Origin: AP-15 sp963724435
Lineage (GTDB): Bacteria; Pseudomonadota; Alphaproteobacteria; ATCC43930; CGMCC-115725
NCBI GenBank assembly: GCA_963724435.1
Contig: CAVRUN010000015.1
Coordinates: 164,096 to 228,095 of the forward strand
Direction: 5' to 3'
Length of the DNA: 64,000 nt
Shown in pieces: positions 43,833 through 53,835 of this stretch (the stretch's first letter is position 1; the number at the start of each line of letters is the position of its first letter). The notes below the pieces were generated by a model. It had not been told where the DNA came from, searched no databases, and saw only the letters and a program-made list of their open reading frames with translations. Made by a program: the position numbers and the translations under genes.

Positions 43833-45023
43833 TCAGGCCCGCAGTGCTTCAGGCTCCGCGGGGATCGCGACAATGTCGGGGAACAGCAGTTCCTCATAGA
43901 CTGCGATCGTCCTCGCGCACATTTGCTCGCAAGTGAAATGGGCGCCGATATGAGCGCTGGCCCGCCGCGCCAGAACCAACCGGTCGGCAGCCGTCAGTGA
44001 CAAGGCGGCGCCGATCGCATCGGCGAGCGAAGGGGGATCGCGCGCCGGCACAAGCCAGCCGGTGACACCCGGAACAATTGTTTCGCGGGCGCCGCCATGG
44101 TCGGTGGCGACGACCGGCCGGCCCATCGCCTGAGCCTCGACAATGACCCTGCCGAAACCTTCGGGCTCCGTCGATGCCGAGACGACGACATCGGCGAGCA
44201 TGTAGGCAGCCGGCATATCGCGGCAGTCCTCGACAGTGCGAAACACGCCGCCGAGGCCTCGGGTTTCGATCGCGGCCTCGAGTTCATGACGGAAGCCGGG
44301 CCGCTGCTCGGCCCCGACCATTAGACACAAGATATCGCGGCGGTCGAGAAGGCCGATCGCAGCGATAAAATCGAGCCCGCCTTTCCATCGCGTCAGTCGT
44401 CCTGGCATCATGATGATTGGCATACCGTCAGGCAGCCGCCATTGCCGCGCGAGCGTCGCCATCCGCGCGCCGCTGACTTGCCGCGGATCAAAGACGTCGA
44501 GATCGACGCCGCGTGGGATCGTCCGCAGCCGGTCGGCGCCGACGCCGTAAACCTGAGCGGCGTGCTCGGCCACAAATTGCGAGATCGCGATGACCCGCTC
44601 GCCACGCGCCATGACCGAATTGTAACGCTGCTTGAGCCGCGAACCGTGGCCGTAGGCGTTGTGAAAAGTAGTCACGAAATGCCGGCCGGTAGCACGCGCG
44701 GCACCCCAGGCGCTCCACGCCGGCGCGCGGCTCCGCGCATGGACGATATCGATATCAAAACGCCGGATGATGCTGGCGAGTGCGGCAACATTACGCCTGA
44801 TCACCAATGGGTTCTTCGACGCCAGCGGCAACGTCAGGTGAACGGCGCCGCTGCGGGTAATAGAATGTTCAAGCGGCCCTCCAGCGGAGGCGACATAGGC
44901 GTTCCACCCGGCAGCGGTCAGCGCTTCGGCGACTTCGACCGTGCCCCGCTCCGCGCCGCCCGAAACAAGGTGCGGGATGACTTGCAGGACCGCCGGCGGA
45001 CGGCCTTCTGAGGGCGCTGCCAT
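43833..45023 (-). CDS. Glycosyltransferase family 4
   Basis: A 396-aa GT-B fold glycosyltransferase. The N-terminal half has VLQVIPHLVSGGAERGTVEV and HFVTTFHNAYGHGSRLKQRY. The C-terminal half has IIMMPGRLTRWKGGLDFIAA and the donor site STEPEGFGRVIVEAQAMGRP followed by VVATDHGGARE and GWLVP. It probably adds a sugar to lipopolysaccharide or an exopolysaccharide. The acceptor is unknown and no other glycan genes are close. It is divergent from the hydrolase at 45067, 43 bases away. Confidence 0.9.
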   Translation of the reverse strand: MAAPSEGRPPAVLQVIPHLVSGGAERGTVEVAEALTAAGWNAYVASAGGPLEHSITRSGAVHLTLPLASKNPLVIRRNVAALASIIRRFDIDIVHARSRAPAWSAWGAARATGRHFVTTFHNAYGHGSRLKQRYNSVMARGERVIAISQFVAEHAAQVYGVGADRLRTIPRGVDLDVFDPRQVSGARMATLARQWRLPDGMPIIMMPGRLTRWKGGLDFIAAIGLLDRRDILCLMVGAEQRPGFRHELEAAIETRGLGGVFRTVEDCRDMPAAYMLADVVVSASTEPEGFGRVIVEAQAMGRPVVATDHGGARETIVPGVTGWLVPARDPPSLADAIGAALSLTAADRLVLARRASAHIGAHFTCEQMCARTIAVYEELLFPDIVAIPAEPEALRA

Positions 45024-45066
45024 CGTGCTATCGTCGTCGTCGCGTTCCCGTCCCGCAACCCCCCTG

Positions 45067-45816
45067 ATGAATTCATCCCAAATCCTGCAGCGTCACGATG
45101 GTGCGGCACTCGCCTATCGCCAGGCTCCCGGCGGCGCGCCGGGAATTGTCTTCCTCGCGGGGTTGCGCTCGGACATGACCGGCACCAAAGCGAGCTATCT
45201 CGACGCTTATTGCCGCCGCCACGGCCACGCCTATGTGCGATTTGATTATTTTGGCCATGGTGCGTCGAGCGGGGATTTCAGGGACGGTACTGTCGGACGC
45301 TGGGCTGAGGACGCAATCGCTGTTATCGACGAGTTGACCGAGGGGCCGCAGATCCTGATCGGGTCGAGCCTAGGCGGCTGGCTGATGCTGCTCGCGGCGC
45401 TCGCCCGGCCGCAACGGATTCATGCGCTCGTCGGTATTGCTTCGGCCCCAGACGCTACCGAGGATCTGTTGGGGCCGCGTCTTGACGAGGCCAAGCGCAG
45501 CGAATTGGTGGCCACCGGTTCGGTGACGTTGGCGTCGGAGTACGATCCGGCGGGCTACACCTCCACTCTCGGCATGATTGAGGGCGGCCGGCGGCATCTC
45601 GTCACGCGCGGGCCGATCGCGCTCGACTGCCCGGTGCGGCTGTTGCACGGCATCCGGGACGATTCGGTACCGTGGCAGACGAGCGTCCGGCTGGTCGAAC
45701 AGCTGACGAGTTGCGATGTCGCCGTCACCCTCGTCAAGGACGGCGACCACCGCCTATCGAGCGAAGCGGACCTCGCCCGACTCGCCTCCACCCTCGACGA
45801 ATTGCTCGGCCGCTAA
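45067..45816 (+). CDS. Alpha/beta hydrolase
   Basis: A 249-aa cytoplasmic serine hydrolase from ATG at 45067. GIVFLAGLRSDMTGTKASYL is the oxyanion region, and YVRFDYFGHGASSGDF follows. The nucleophile is in LIGSSLGGWLMLLAAL, the acid in LLHGIRDDSVPWQTS and the base in VKDGDHRLSSEADL. The pattern is that of the ABHD10-like palmitoyl-thioesterase group. The substrate is unknown. Its end overlaps the end of the convergent peptidase gene by four bases. Confidence 0.88.
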   Translation: MNSSQILQRHDGAALAYRQAPGGAPGIVFLAGLRSDMTGTKASYLDAYCRRHGHAYVRFDYFGHGASSGDFRDGTVGRWAEDAIAVIDELTEGPQILIGSSLGGWLMLLAALARPQRIHALVGIASAPDATEDLLGPRLDEAKRSELVATGSVTLASEYDPAGYTSTLGMIEGGRRHLVTRGPIALDCPVRLLHGIRDDSVPWQTSVRLVEQLTSCDVAVTLVKDGDHRLSSEADLARLASTLDELLGR

Positions 45817-47799
45817 ACGCGGAATTCGAGGCGCTCACCAGTTAGAAAAATCGAATAGAAATAGAGTTCGGCGTCTAGCGCGCGCTTGATGTTGTCGGCG
45901 CGGCGGAAGCCGTGCTGCTCGCCGTCAAACAACAGATAAAGCGACGGAATTCCCCGGCGGCGCAGGGCCTCGACCATTGCTTCTGCTTGCTCGGGTGGCA
46001 CGACCCGATCTTCGGCGCCTTGGAAGAACGCCACCGGGACCGATAATCCATCGCCATGATGGACCGGCGATCGCGCGACATAAAGATCGCGACGCTTGGG
46101 ATAGGGCCCGATCAGGCCGTCGAGATAGCGGCTCTCGAATTTGTGCGTGTCCTTGGCGAGCGCTTCGAGATCGCTGACGCCATAATAACTGGCGCCGGTT
46201 TTGAATTCGTTACGCATGGTCAGCACGGCCAATGTCGTATAGCCGCCAGCGCTGCCGCCGCTGATCGCCCAGCGCGCCGGGTCGACGCGTTTCGCTTTGG
46301 CCAGGTAGCGGGCGCCATTGACGCAATCGGCGACATCGACAATGCCCCAATTGCCTTGCAAGCGCAGGCGAAACTCGCGGCCATAGCCAGTGCTGCCGCC
46401 GTAATTGACGTCGAGCACAGCAAAGCCTCGGCTCGTCCAATATTGCGTGCCCCAACTCAGAGTCGGTGAAGCAGCGGCGGTCGGGCCGCCGTGCGAGTGC
46501 ACCAAGAGCGGCGGCAATTCCCCAGCAGGAGCGGAGAAGTCGGAATTGCGCGGCGGGTAGAACAGACCATAGGCCTGCTGGCCGTTGTCGGTCTCGAAGG
46601 TCACCGGCTCCGCGATCGACAGATAGCCGCGATAGGCGTTGACATCCTGGGTGGTCGAATGCCGCAGCACAGTGGCATGCCCCGATCCGAGGTCGAGCTC
46701 GACAATTGCCGGCGGTTCGGTCGGCGCGCCGCCGCGGAAATAGACACGCTCGCCTACCACTCGCACCGAGGAGATGTCCTGGTACGGCGTCGGGATCGAG
46801 GTCGTCTTTAGCGTGTCGGGGTCGACCATCCCCAGCCGGTGGACGCCCTGTTCGATATAGCTGCAGATCAGCCGGTGCTGCGCTTCGAATGCGTAAGTCG
46901 ACATGCGGAAGTTCCACTGCGGCCGTCCGAACTCGGCGGGGAGCGGCCACACCGACTGGGTGGCGGAGGATGGCTCGAGTGGGTCGCCCGCGACGCGAAA
47001 CAGGTTCCACCAGCGGCCGGCAATACCGTCCTGCGCCCGGTCCGAAATCAAATATAGAGTGCCCTCCGGCGACCACTCGGGCTGAAAGATCGAACTCGTC
47101 GTCACCGCCAGCGATCCGGCGCGCGCTACCAATCGAGCCATCCGCTGTGATCTCGCCGACCCACAATTCGCACCCGATCCACGGCATCAGCGGGTGGTTC
47201 CATTCGAGCCAAGCAAGCTGCTGTCCGTCCGGGCTGAGCCGGGGTGCCGCGTAGAAATCCCGCCCGGATTGCAGGACGCGCTGCGGCCGCGCGCTATCAA
47301 GCGGAATTTCGACAAGCGCGTTGACCGGCTCATCCGTCCCCGCGGTGTGATCTTCGCGGACCCAGATCATTCGCTGACGCGCGGCGTCCATGACGCCGTC
47401 GGCGTAGCGAAGCCCGCGCGACACGGCGGGCTCAGGGGTTATCGCCACCGGCGCCGCACCCGGCAGCTGTGAATAGAGCCGCTGGTCGGCATCGTTGCTA
47501 AAATAGATGACGCCGGCATGGACCAGATAAGCGCCGCCGCCATATTCGTGGACGCGGGTGCGGACGCTGAAAACGGGCCCGCCATCGGCGGCCACTGGCG
47601 GCGTTAAATCGGCCGTATTGCCATCTGGGCTCCGGCGAACGAGCACCGAGCGTCCGCCTTCCTGCGGGCGAGATTCGAGCCAGTACACATCGGCGCCGTC
47701 GAGCATGATCTCGCCAAGGCCGATCGACGACGCGACGATCATGTCGGAGGTGATCGGCGACGACCAGGAACCATTGGCGGCTACTCTTATGTCGGACAT
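45813..47799 (-). pseudogene. Prolyl-oligopeptidase family (S9) peptidase, frameshifted
   Basis: From ATG at 47799 (GGGAGTT upstream) the N-terminal beta-propeller runs YWLESRPQEGGRSVLVRRSP, VHEYGGGAYLVHAG and IGCELWVGEITADGSIGSAR. Near 47090 one extra base shifts the frame. The rest continues from SIFQPEWSPEGTLYLISDR to the catalytic domain: Ser in ISGGSAGGYTTLAV, Asp in AEDRVVPPEQ and His in DGEQHGFRRADN. All catalytic residues are present, so correction would give a full-length S9 peptidase of about 660 aa. Either a recent mutation or a sequencing slip explains it. Confidence 0.85.
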
Positions 47800-48029
47800 C
47801 ACAACTCCCGTGTCGAGCCGTCGAACCATTGCGCACCTGTGGCGACACCGAGATTGATCAGATCGACGGTGTCCGGGCCGAACGCGGCGCCGCTTGAGCA
47901 TGCGGTATAAGTCCGGCTCCCGATCGAATTTGATGGATCGCGCTGCCGATTGTGGGGCGGCGCGCTTTATCTTTGCAAGACGCCGCGATAACCCCATTCT
48001 TTTGCCAGGTAATACGAGCGAGGCGAGCA

Positions 48030-49415
48030 ATGGCGTTTTCCCTGATCGAACAATCCGGCGGGCTCGTGCCGATCACTGCCCTTACCAAGGAACGGCTTTC
48101 GAGCTGGCTGGAAGGCGCCTTCGAATACGGCCGCAATTGGGTGCGGTCGATCGGCTTTACCGCCGACGCCGGCAAGCTCGCCCTGGTGCCGGGCGATAAT
48201 GGAAGGCTCGAAAGGGTGCTGGTTGGGCTTGGCGACGGAGCGGACGCGGGTGCGACGATGTGGGCACTCGCCGGCCTGCCCGATGCCTTGCCGGAAGGGA
48301 GCTATCGGCTTGATCCCGCACCCGAGAGCGCCGATCCGACACGTATCGCGCTCGGCTGGGCGCTCGCCACCTACGCCTTCACGCGTTACCACGCCAAGCC
48401 GGCGAGCGGTGCCGCGTTGGCCTGGCCCGAGGGCGCCGATCGCGGCCGGGTCGAAAGGCTTGCCCGCGCGATTTTCCTGGCGCGCGATCTCGCCGCCACG
48501 CCGGCCGGTGATCTCGGCCCCGAAGAGTTGGCAAAGGCTGCGATCCAGGTTGCAGAGGAAGCGGGCGCCTGCCACCGCGTCATCGTCGGCGACGAACTCC
48601 TCGCCGAAAACTATCCGACGATCCACGCAGTCGGCCGCGCCAGCACGCGGCCACCGCGACTGGTCGACATCGTCTGGGGCGATCCGGCGGCGCCGAAGGT
48701 AACCCTTGTCGGCAAGGGCGTGTGCTTTGACACGGGGGGGCTCGACCTCAAAACCGCTTCCGGCATGCGGTTGATGAAAAAGGACATGGCGGGCGCGGCG
48801 ATCGTGCTCGGGCTCGGCCAGGCAATCATGGATGCAAAGTTGCCGGTCCGCCTGCGCGTCCTGCTGCCCTGTGTCGAGAACTCGGTGTCGGGCAACGCCA
48901 TGCGGCCGCTTGACGTCGTCCGCACGCGCAAGGGGCTGACCGTCGAAATCGGCAACACCGATGCCGAAGGCCGGCTGATCCTGTGCGATGCTCTGGCTGA
49001 AGCCTCGACTGAAAAGCCGAAATTGCTGATTGATATGGCAACCCTGACCGGGGCGGCGCGAGTGGCGCTCGGCCCCGAATTGGCGGCGCTGTTCTGCAAT
49101 GACGACGCGCTTGCCAACGCCTTGCTCGATGCTGCTCGGACCGAAGAAGACCCGATGTGGCGGATGCCGCTGTGGCGGCCCTACCGCAAGATGATCGACA
49201 GCAAGATCGCCGACCTCAACAATGTTTCCGAATCGCCGCATGCCGGCGCGATCACGGCCGCGCTCTATTTGCAGGAATTTGTCGACCCCGGCATCCCTTG
49301 GGCGCATCTCGATGTGATGGCATGGAACCCGCAAGGCCGCCCTGGCCGACCCGAGGGCGCGGAAGCAACCGCGTTGCGCGCGCTCTACGCCCACATCGTT
49401 CAGCGCTTCGGCTAG
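48030..49415 (+). CDS. Leucyl aminopeptidase family (M17)
   Basis: A 461-aa cytosolic two-metal aminopeptidase from ATG at 48030. The C-terminal catalytic domain shows LVGKGVCFDTGGLDLKTAS (metal Lys and Asp), MKKDMAGAAIVLGLGQA, the NTDAEGRLILCDALA signature (Asp, Glu and Arg) and DMATLTGAARVALG. The N-terminal domain (about 1-170) is less conserved. It removes N-terminal residues from peptides. It is divergent from the S9 peptidase gene with 230 bases between, so the two are neighbours in peptide turnover but not one operon. Confidence 0.95.
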   Translation: MAFSLIEQSGGLVPITALTKERLSSWLEGAFEYGRNWVRSIGFTADAGKLALVPGDNGRLERVLVGLGDGADAGATMWALAGLPDALPEGSYRLDPAPESADPTRIALGWALATYAFTRYHAKPASGAALAWPEGADRGRVERLARAIFLARDLAATPAGDLGPEELAKAAIQVAEEAGACHRVIVGDELLAENYPTIHAVGRASTRPPRLVDIVWGDPAAPKVTLVGKGVCFDTGGLDLKTASGMRLMKKDMAGAAIVLGLGQAIMDAKLPVRLRVLLPCVENSVSGNAMRPLDVVRTRKGLTVEIGNTDAEGRLILCDALAEASTEKPKLLIDMATLTGAARVALGPELAALFCNDDALANALLDAARTEEDPMWRMPLWRPYRKMIDSKIADLNNVSESPHAGAITAALYLQEFVDPGIPWAHLDVMAWNPQGRPGRPEGAEATALRALYAHIVQRFG

Positions 49416-49429
49416 GCCGAGCTCGTCCT

Positions 49430-50359
49430 TCAATACCCGCGAGCCGGGTCGACTTGGTTGAGGAGCGGCTCGCCTTGTTCGTAACGGCGGATGTTGTCGA
49501 GAATAACCGCTGCCGCGGTCGCGGGGTTGGTGACGCCCGCAATGTGCGGCGTGACGAGAATGCGCGGGTGATGCCAAAAAGGATGCCCCGGCGGCAGCGG
49601 CTCTTCACGGAAGACGTCGAGTGCCGCCCCGGAAAGTTGGCCGGAGGTAAGCGCCGGGATCAAGTCGTCCTCCACGAGATGCGCGCCGCGTCCGGCATTG
49701 ATTAGGCTGGCGCCGTAGGGCAGTTGGGCAAAGGTGCGGGCGCACAAGATGCCCTCGGTCTCCGCGGTCAGTGGCAACAAGCAGACAAGGATTTCGGTCG
49801 CGCGGAGCAGCTGCAACAAACCCTCTGCATCGGCATAGGTCACAAAGTCGGCGATCGTATTGTTGCCGCGACTCCAGCCGGAAACAGGAAAACCAAGGGC
49901 GGCGAGTTTGCGAGCGGCATCCCGCCCGATCTCGCCAAATCCGAGAATGCCCACCGGCCGCTGACAGGCGTTTTTCTGCGGGAGTTCGCGCCAGATTTCC
50001 GCTGCCTGCTGGGCCCGGTAGTCGAGATCCTCACGATGCAGCCGCAGCACCTGCAGGCTCACATACTCGCTCATCGCGTCGATCAAATACGGATCGACGA
50101 GGCGGACGATCGGCACGCCACGCGGGAGTTGCGGGTCTTTCAGGACGTGGTCCACTCCGGCGCCGAGCGACAGGATTAGTTTGAGGTTTGGCAGCCCCGC
50201 CAGCAGACCCGTCTGCGGCCGCCACACCAGCGCATAATCAATCTCGGCGGGATCGCCAATGTCGGGCCAAACTCTTACCTCGAGTTCGGGCCTAATGCGG
50301 GCCAACTCATGCCGCCAGCGCGCGGCCGAGTCGATAGTGGAAAAGAATAAGAGCGCCAT
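49430..50359 (-). CDS. Glyoxylate/hydroxypyruvate reductase A-like dehydrogenase
   Basis: A 309-aa D-2-hydroxyacid dehydrogenase. NAD(P) is bound by VGILGFGEIGRDAARKLAAL (about 134-153), and SGWSR follows. The catalytic set is Arg in INAGRGAHLVEDDLI, Glu in DVFREEPLPPGHPFW and His in VTPHIAGVTNP. The lack of a regulatory domain and the short N-terminus favour the GhrA group. It reduces glyoxylate or hydroxypyruvate. It is convergent with the aminopeptidase gene. Confidence 0.9.
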   Translation of the reverse strand: MALLFFSTIDSAARWRHELARIRPELEVRVWPDIGDPAEIDYALVWRPQTGLLAGLPNLKLILSLGAGVDHVLKDPQLPRGVPIVRLVDPYLIDAMSEYVSLQVLRLHREDLDYRAQQAAEIWRELPQKNACQRPVGILGFGEIGRDAARKLAALGFPVSGWSRGNNTIADFVTYADAEGLLQLLRATEILVCLLPLTAETEGILCARTFAQLPYGASLINAGRGAHLVEDDLIPALTSGQLSGAALDVFREEPLPPGHPFWHHPRILVTPHIAGVTNPATAAAVILDNIRRYEQGEPLLNQVDPARGY

Positions 50360-50892
50360 GGCGGACGGTCATAGCACAGTCGGCGATGCCGCCATATTCC
50401 GGCCTGCTTCCGGGGTTAACTACCCGCGATCAGCATGGGGACGGCTTGATGCGCTCGTTGTGGAGGATGATGGCCGCGCGCTGGCTCGGCGGCGACGGGT
50501 CGGGTGCCCTGACCGGCGACACCGGTCTATTTGACACAATGATGCAGACCGGCACCCAGCTGGAGGCGACCTTTCTTGTGCGTCGTCAATCCGAGGTATC
50601 ACACGAGCCGATGATGTCGCAACAAATTGACGGGCAGCCTCATGTCCAAACGCCAATCGGACACCTGGCCGAAACCGATCGCGAAGTCTGAACCGCTCAC
50701 AATCTGAGATTCCCGGGCGCTTTTAGATTCCGCTCAGTTGACCCCAGGACCGGTTGGCTCAGGCGGTGTTGCAATATCAGATAATCGATGTAGTTTCCGC
50801 TCCGCTGCCCTGGCGGCGGAGGGCGCGCTCTGCTCCGATCTAATGCGAGCACGATGGCGCGGCTGCGCTGCATCGAACGAGAAGGACAAAGC
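50360..50892. other. Intergenic region upstream of soeABC
   Basis: About 530 bases with no credible gene; frames on both strands lack family features and ribosome sites. It separates the divergent ghrA-like gene from soeA and must contain both promoters. I saw no clear operator. Confidence 0.45.
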
Positions 50893-53835
50893 GTGAGCAG
50901 CCTGCACCTTGGTGCCATTCGATCGGAAAGCGCAGAGGACCGAGGCTTCCTTGAGCGGATCCGCTCGTATTTTAAGCCGCGCGAGATCATCGATACGTCG
51001 CCACCGGTGTCCGACGAGGTCAAGTATACGACCTGCTACATGTGCGCCTGCCGCTGCGGTATCAAAGTTCATCTGAAGAACGGCGGTATTCGCTACATCG
51101 AGGGCAATCGGGACCACCCGGTCAATCGCGGTGTGATCTGCGGTAAGGGCGCCTCCGGGATCATGCAGCAGCAGTCCCCGGCGAAGCTGAGCAAGCCCTT
51201 GAAACGCGTCGGTGAGCGCGGCTCCGGCGAGTTCCGCGAAATCGAGTGGGACGAAGCGATCGCAACCGCGGTCGAATGGCTCTCGAGCATTCGCGCGACC
51301 GATCCGAAGAAGCTTGCCTTTTTCACCGGGCGCGACCAGAGCCAGGCGCTGACCGGCTATTGGGCGGCGCAGTTCGGGACACCCAATTTCGCCGCGCATG
51401 GCGGGTTTTGCTCGGTCAACATGGCAGCGGCCGGCATGTACACGCTCGGCGGCAGCTTTTGGGAATTTGGCGAGCCAGACTGGGAACATACCCGCTATTT
51501 TATGATGTTCGGGGTCGCCGAGGACCATGATTCAAACCCGATCAAGATCGGGCTTTCGGCCCTGCGTCGCCGCGGCGCTAAATTTATCTCGGTCAACCCA
51601 GTGCGCACCGGGTATTCCGCGATCGCCGACGAATGGGTCGGGATCCGGCCGGGAACCGACGGTTTATTTGTGCTAGCGCTGATCCACGAGCTGCTCGCCG
51701 CGGACCATGTCGACCTCGAATATCTGGCGCATTACACCAACGCCGCATGGCTGGTGATCCAGGCGCCCGGAGAGGCCGATAACGGGCTCTTTGCCCGCAA
51801 CGAGAAAGGCGACCCTTTAGTCCTCGAAGCCTCGGGATCGCTCGCCGACGCGACTGAGGCCGGGGTTGTGTCCCGCCTCGTCGGCGAGGCAAGGCTGCCC
51901 GACGGCCGCCGGGCGGTGCCGGTTTTCCAACTCGTTGCCGAACGCTATCTCGACCAGCGCTACGCGCCCGACGCCGTCGCCGAGGCCTGCGGCATTGCGG
52001 CCGACACAATCCGCCGCCTCGCTGCCGAGATGGCGCACGCCGCCTTCGAAGAGGTAATCGAGCTGCCGGTCGCATGGACCGATTGGGCCGGCCGGCATCA
52101 CCCGACTATGCTGGGGCGACCGGTGTCATTGCACGCGATGCGCGGGATTTCAGCGCATTCAAACGGCTTTCAGACCTGCCGTGCGCTGCACCTGTTGCAG
52201 ATGCTGCTCGGTACGATCGATGTCCCGGGGGGCTGGCGCTACAAGTCGCCGCATCCAAAGCCGGCGCCACCCGGACCAAAGCCAGCCGGCAAGCCCGAGC
52301 AAGTGACGGCCGGAAAACCGCTGCCCGGGATTCCGCTCGGCTACCCGATGTCGCCCGAAGATCTCATCATTGATGGCGAAGGCCGGCCAGCGCGCATCGA
52401 CAAGGCGTTTTCCTGGGAAGCGCCGATTGCCGCGCACGGCATGATGCACATGGTCATCGCCAACGCGGCCAAAGGCGACCCCTACCCAATTGACACGCTC
52501 TTTATGTATATGACGAACATGGCGTGGAACTCGGCGATGAACACCGCCGAGACAATGCGCATGTTGACTGAAAAGGACCCGACGACCGGCGCGTACCGTA
52601 TCCCACGGATAATCTATTCGGACGCCTATTACTCTGAAACTGTTCCATACGCCGATCTCATCCTGCCCGACACCACGTATCTCGAACGCTGGGATTGCAT
52701 CTCGCTGCTCGACCGCCCGATCGGGGGCTCGGATGGACCAGGCGATGCGATCCGTCAGCCAATTCTCGAGCCCGATCGCGATGTGCGGCCGTTTCAGGAT
52801 GTATTGATCGAGATCGGCGCGCGGCTCGGGTTGCCGGGTTTTACGACACCGGAGGGACAGCCGCGCTATCCCGGCGGCTACCGCGACTACATCGTCAACC
52901 ACGAACGGCGCCCGGGGATCGGGCCATTAGCCGGATGGCGCGGCATTGACGGTGATCAGCCAGGGCGTGGGGCGCCTAACCCGGATCAGCTGGAGCGCTA
53001 TATCGCCAATGGCTGTTTTTGGAAACACCAGCTGCCTGACGATCAGCTCTACTTCAAGCATGCCAACAAGGCCTATCTCGAAACTGCGGTTTCGATGGGA
53101 TTAATCGACAGCGCTCAGCCGATCGTATTGCAGCTCTACGCCGAGCCGCTGCAGCGGTTTCGCCTCGCGGCCGAGGGGCACGGGCCGGTCGCGCCGCCGC
53201 CCGAACACCGCGAGCGGATCGCGACTTATTTTGACCCGCTGCCATTCTGGTACATGCCGTTTGAGGAGGCTCGCATCGACCGGGACGCCTTCCCGCTGCA
53301 CGCGGTAACGCAGCGACCGATGCAGATGTACCATTCATGGCACTCGCAGAATGCGTGGTTGCGCCAGATCCTCGGCTACAACCGTCTGTTCATAAACCGC
53401 ATCACCGGCCATGCGCTTGGGCTCGAGGACGAGGACTTGGTATGGGTCATCAGTCATCACGGACGCATTCGGGTGCCGACGCGTCTCGTCGATGGCGTGA
53501 ACCCGAACACCGTATGGACCTGGAATGCGATCGGCAAGCGTACCGGGGCCTGGGATCTCGATGCCAACTCTCCGGAGTTCCGCAAAGGATTCCTGCTCAA
53601 CCACCTCATCTCTGAACTGCTGCCCGGCGACGGCGGATATTCCTATTCCAATGCCGACCCGATCACCGGCCAGGCCGCGTGGTACGATTTGCGAGTGCGG
53701 ATCGAGCGCGCGGCTCCGGCCGAAGCCGGGACCAGCGCTCCCGCATTTACACCAGTTGCAACTCCGCCGTCATTGCGGCCGCCGCCCGCGATCTTGCGAT
53801 ACGGCGCTCCGAAAGCGGAGCAAAACGTCCCGTGA
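50893..53835 (+). CDS. soeA: Sulfite dehydrogenase molybdopterin subunit SoeA
   Basis: A large molybdopterin oxidoreductase of 980 aa from GTG at 50893 (GAAGGA just upstream); an ATG at 50854 gives 993 aa. The [4Fe-4S] motif is C-x2-C-x3-C-x27-C (CYMCACRC then GVICGKG; Cys48, 51, 55 and 83). Cys173 in AAHGGFCSVNMAA is the probable Mo ligand. Two further MGD-binding domains follow. No twin-arginine signal is present, so it should stay in the cytoplasm, as in the SoeABC sulfite dehydrogenase. Other members reduce polysulfide or thiosulfate, but those carry Tat signals. It oxidises sulfite to sulfate. Confidence 0.85.
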   Translation: MSSLHLGAIRSESAEDRGFLERIRSYFKPREIIDTSPPVSDEVKYTTCYMCACRCGIKVHLKNGGIRYIEGNRDHPVNRGVICGKGASGIMQQQSPAKLSKPLKRVGERGSGEFREIEWDEAIATAVEWLSSIRATDPKKLAFFTGRDQSQALTGYWAAQFGTPNFAAHGGFCSVNMAAAGMYTLGGSFWEFGEPDWEHTRYFMMFGVAEDHDSNPIKIGLSALRRRGAKFISVNPVRTGYSAIADEWVGIRPGTDGLFVLALIHELLAADHVDLEYLAHYTNAAWLVIQAPGEADNGLFARNEKGDPLVLEASGSLADATEAGVVSRLVGEARLPDGRRAVPVFQLVAERYLDQRYAPDAVAEACGIAADTIRRLAAEMAHAAFEEVIELPVAWTDWAGRHHPTMLGRPVSLHAMRGISAHSNGFQTCRALHLLQMLLGTIDVPGGWRYKSPHPKPAPPGPKPAGKPEQVTAGKPLPGIPLGYPMSPEDLIIDGEGRPARIDKAFSWEAPIAAHGMMHMVIANAAKGDPYPIDTLFMYMTNMAWNSAMNTAETMRMLTEKDPTTGAYRIPRIIYSDAYYSETVPYADLILPDTTYLERWDCISLLDRPIGGSDGPGDAIRQPILEPDRDVRPFQDVLIEIGARLGLPGFTTPEGQPRYPGGYRDYIVNHERRPGIGPLAGWRGIDGDQPGRGAPNPDQLERYIANGCFWKHQLPDDQLYFKHANKAYLETAVSMGLIDSAQPIVLQLYAEPLQRFRLAAEGHGPVAPPPEHRERIATYFDPLPFWYMPFEEARIDRDAFPLHAVTQRPMQMYHSWHSQNAWLRQILGYNRLFINRITGHALGLEDEDLVWVISHHGRIRVPTRLVDGVNPNTVWTWNAIGKRTGAWDLDANSPEFRKGFLLNHLISELLPGDGGYSYSNADPITGQAAWYDLRVRIERAAPAEAGTSAPAFTPVATPPSLRPPPAILRYGAPKAEQNVP

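Noticed and set aside
46210..48030. A 606-aa minus-strand open frame spanning most of the S9 peptidase
   Set aside because: Only its part between about 47100 and 47799 is protein-like; the rest is Arg/Pro-rich shadow sequence produced by the frameshift in the peptidase gene.
47967..49577. A 536-aa minus-strand frame opposite the M17 aminopeptidase
   Set aside because: Antisense shadow of a highly conserved gene in GC-rich DNA; no family features.
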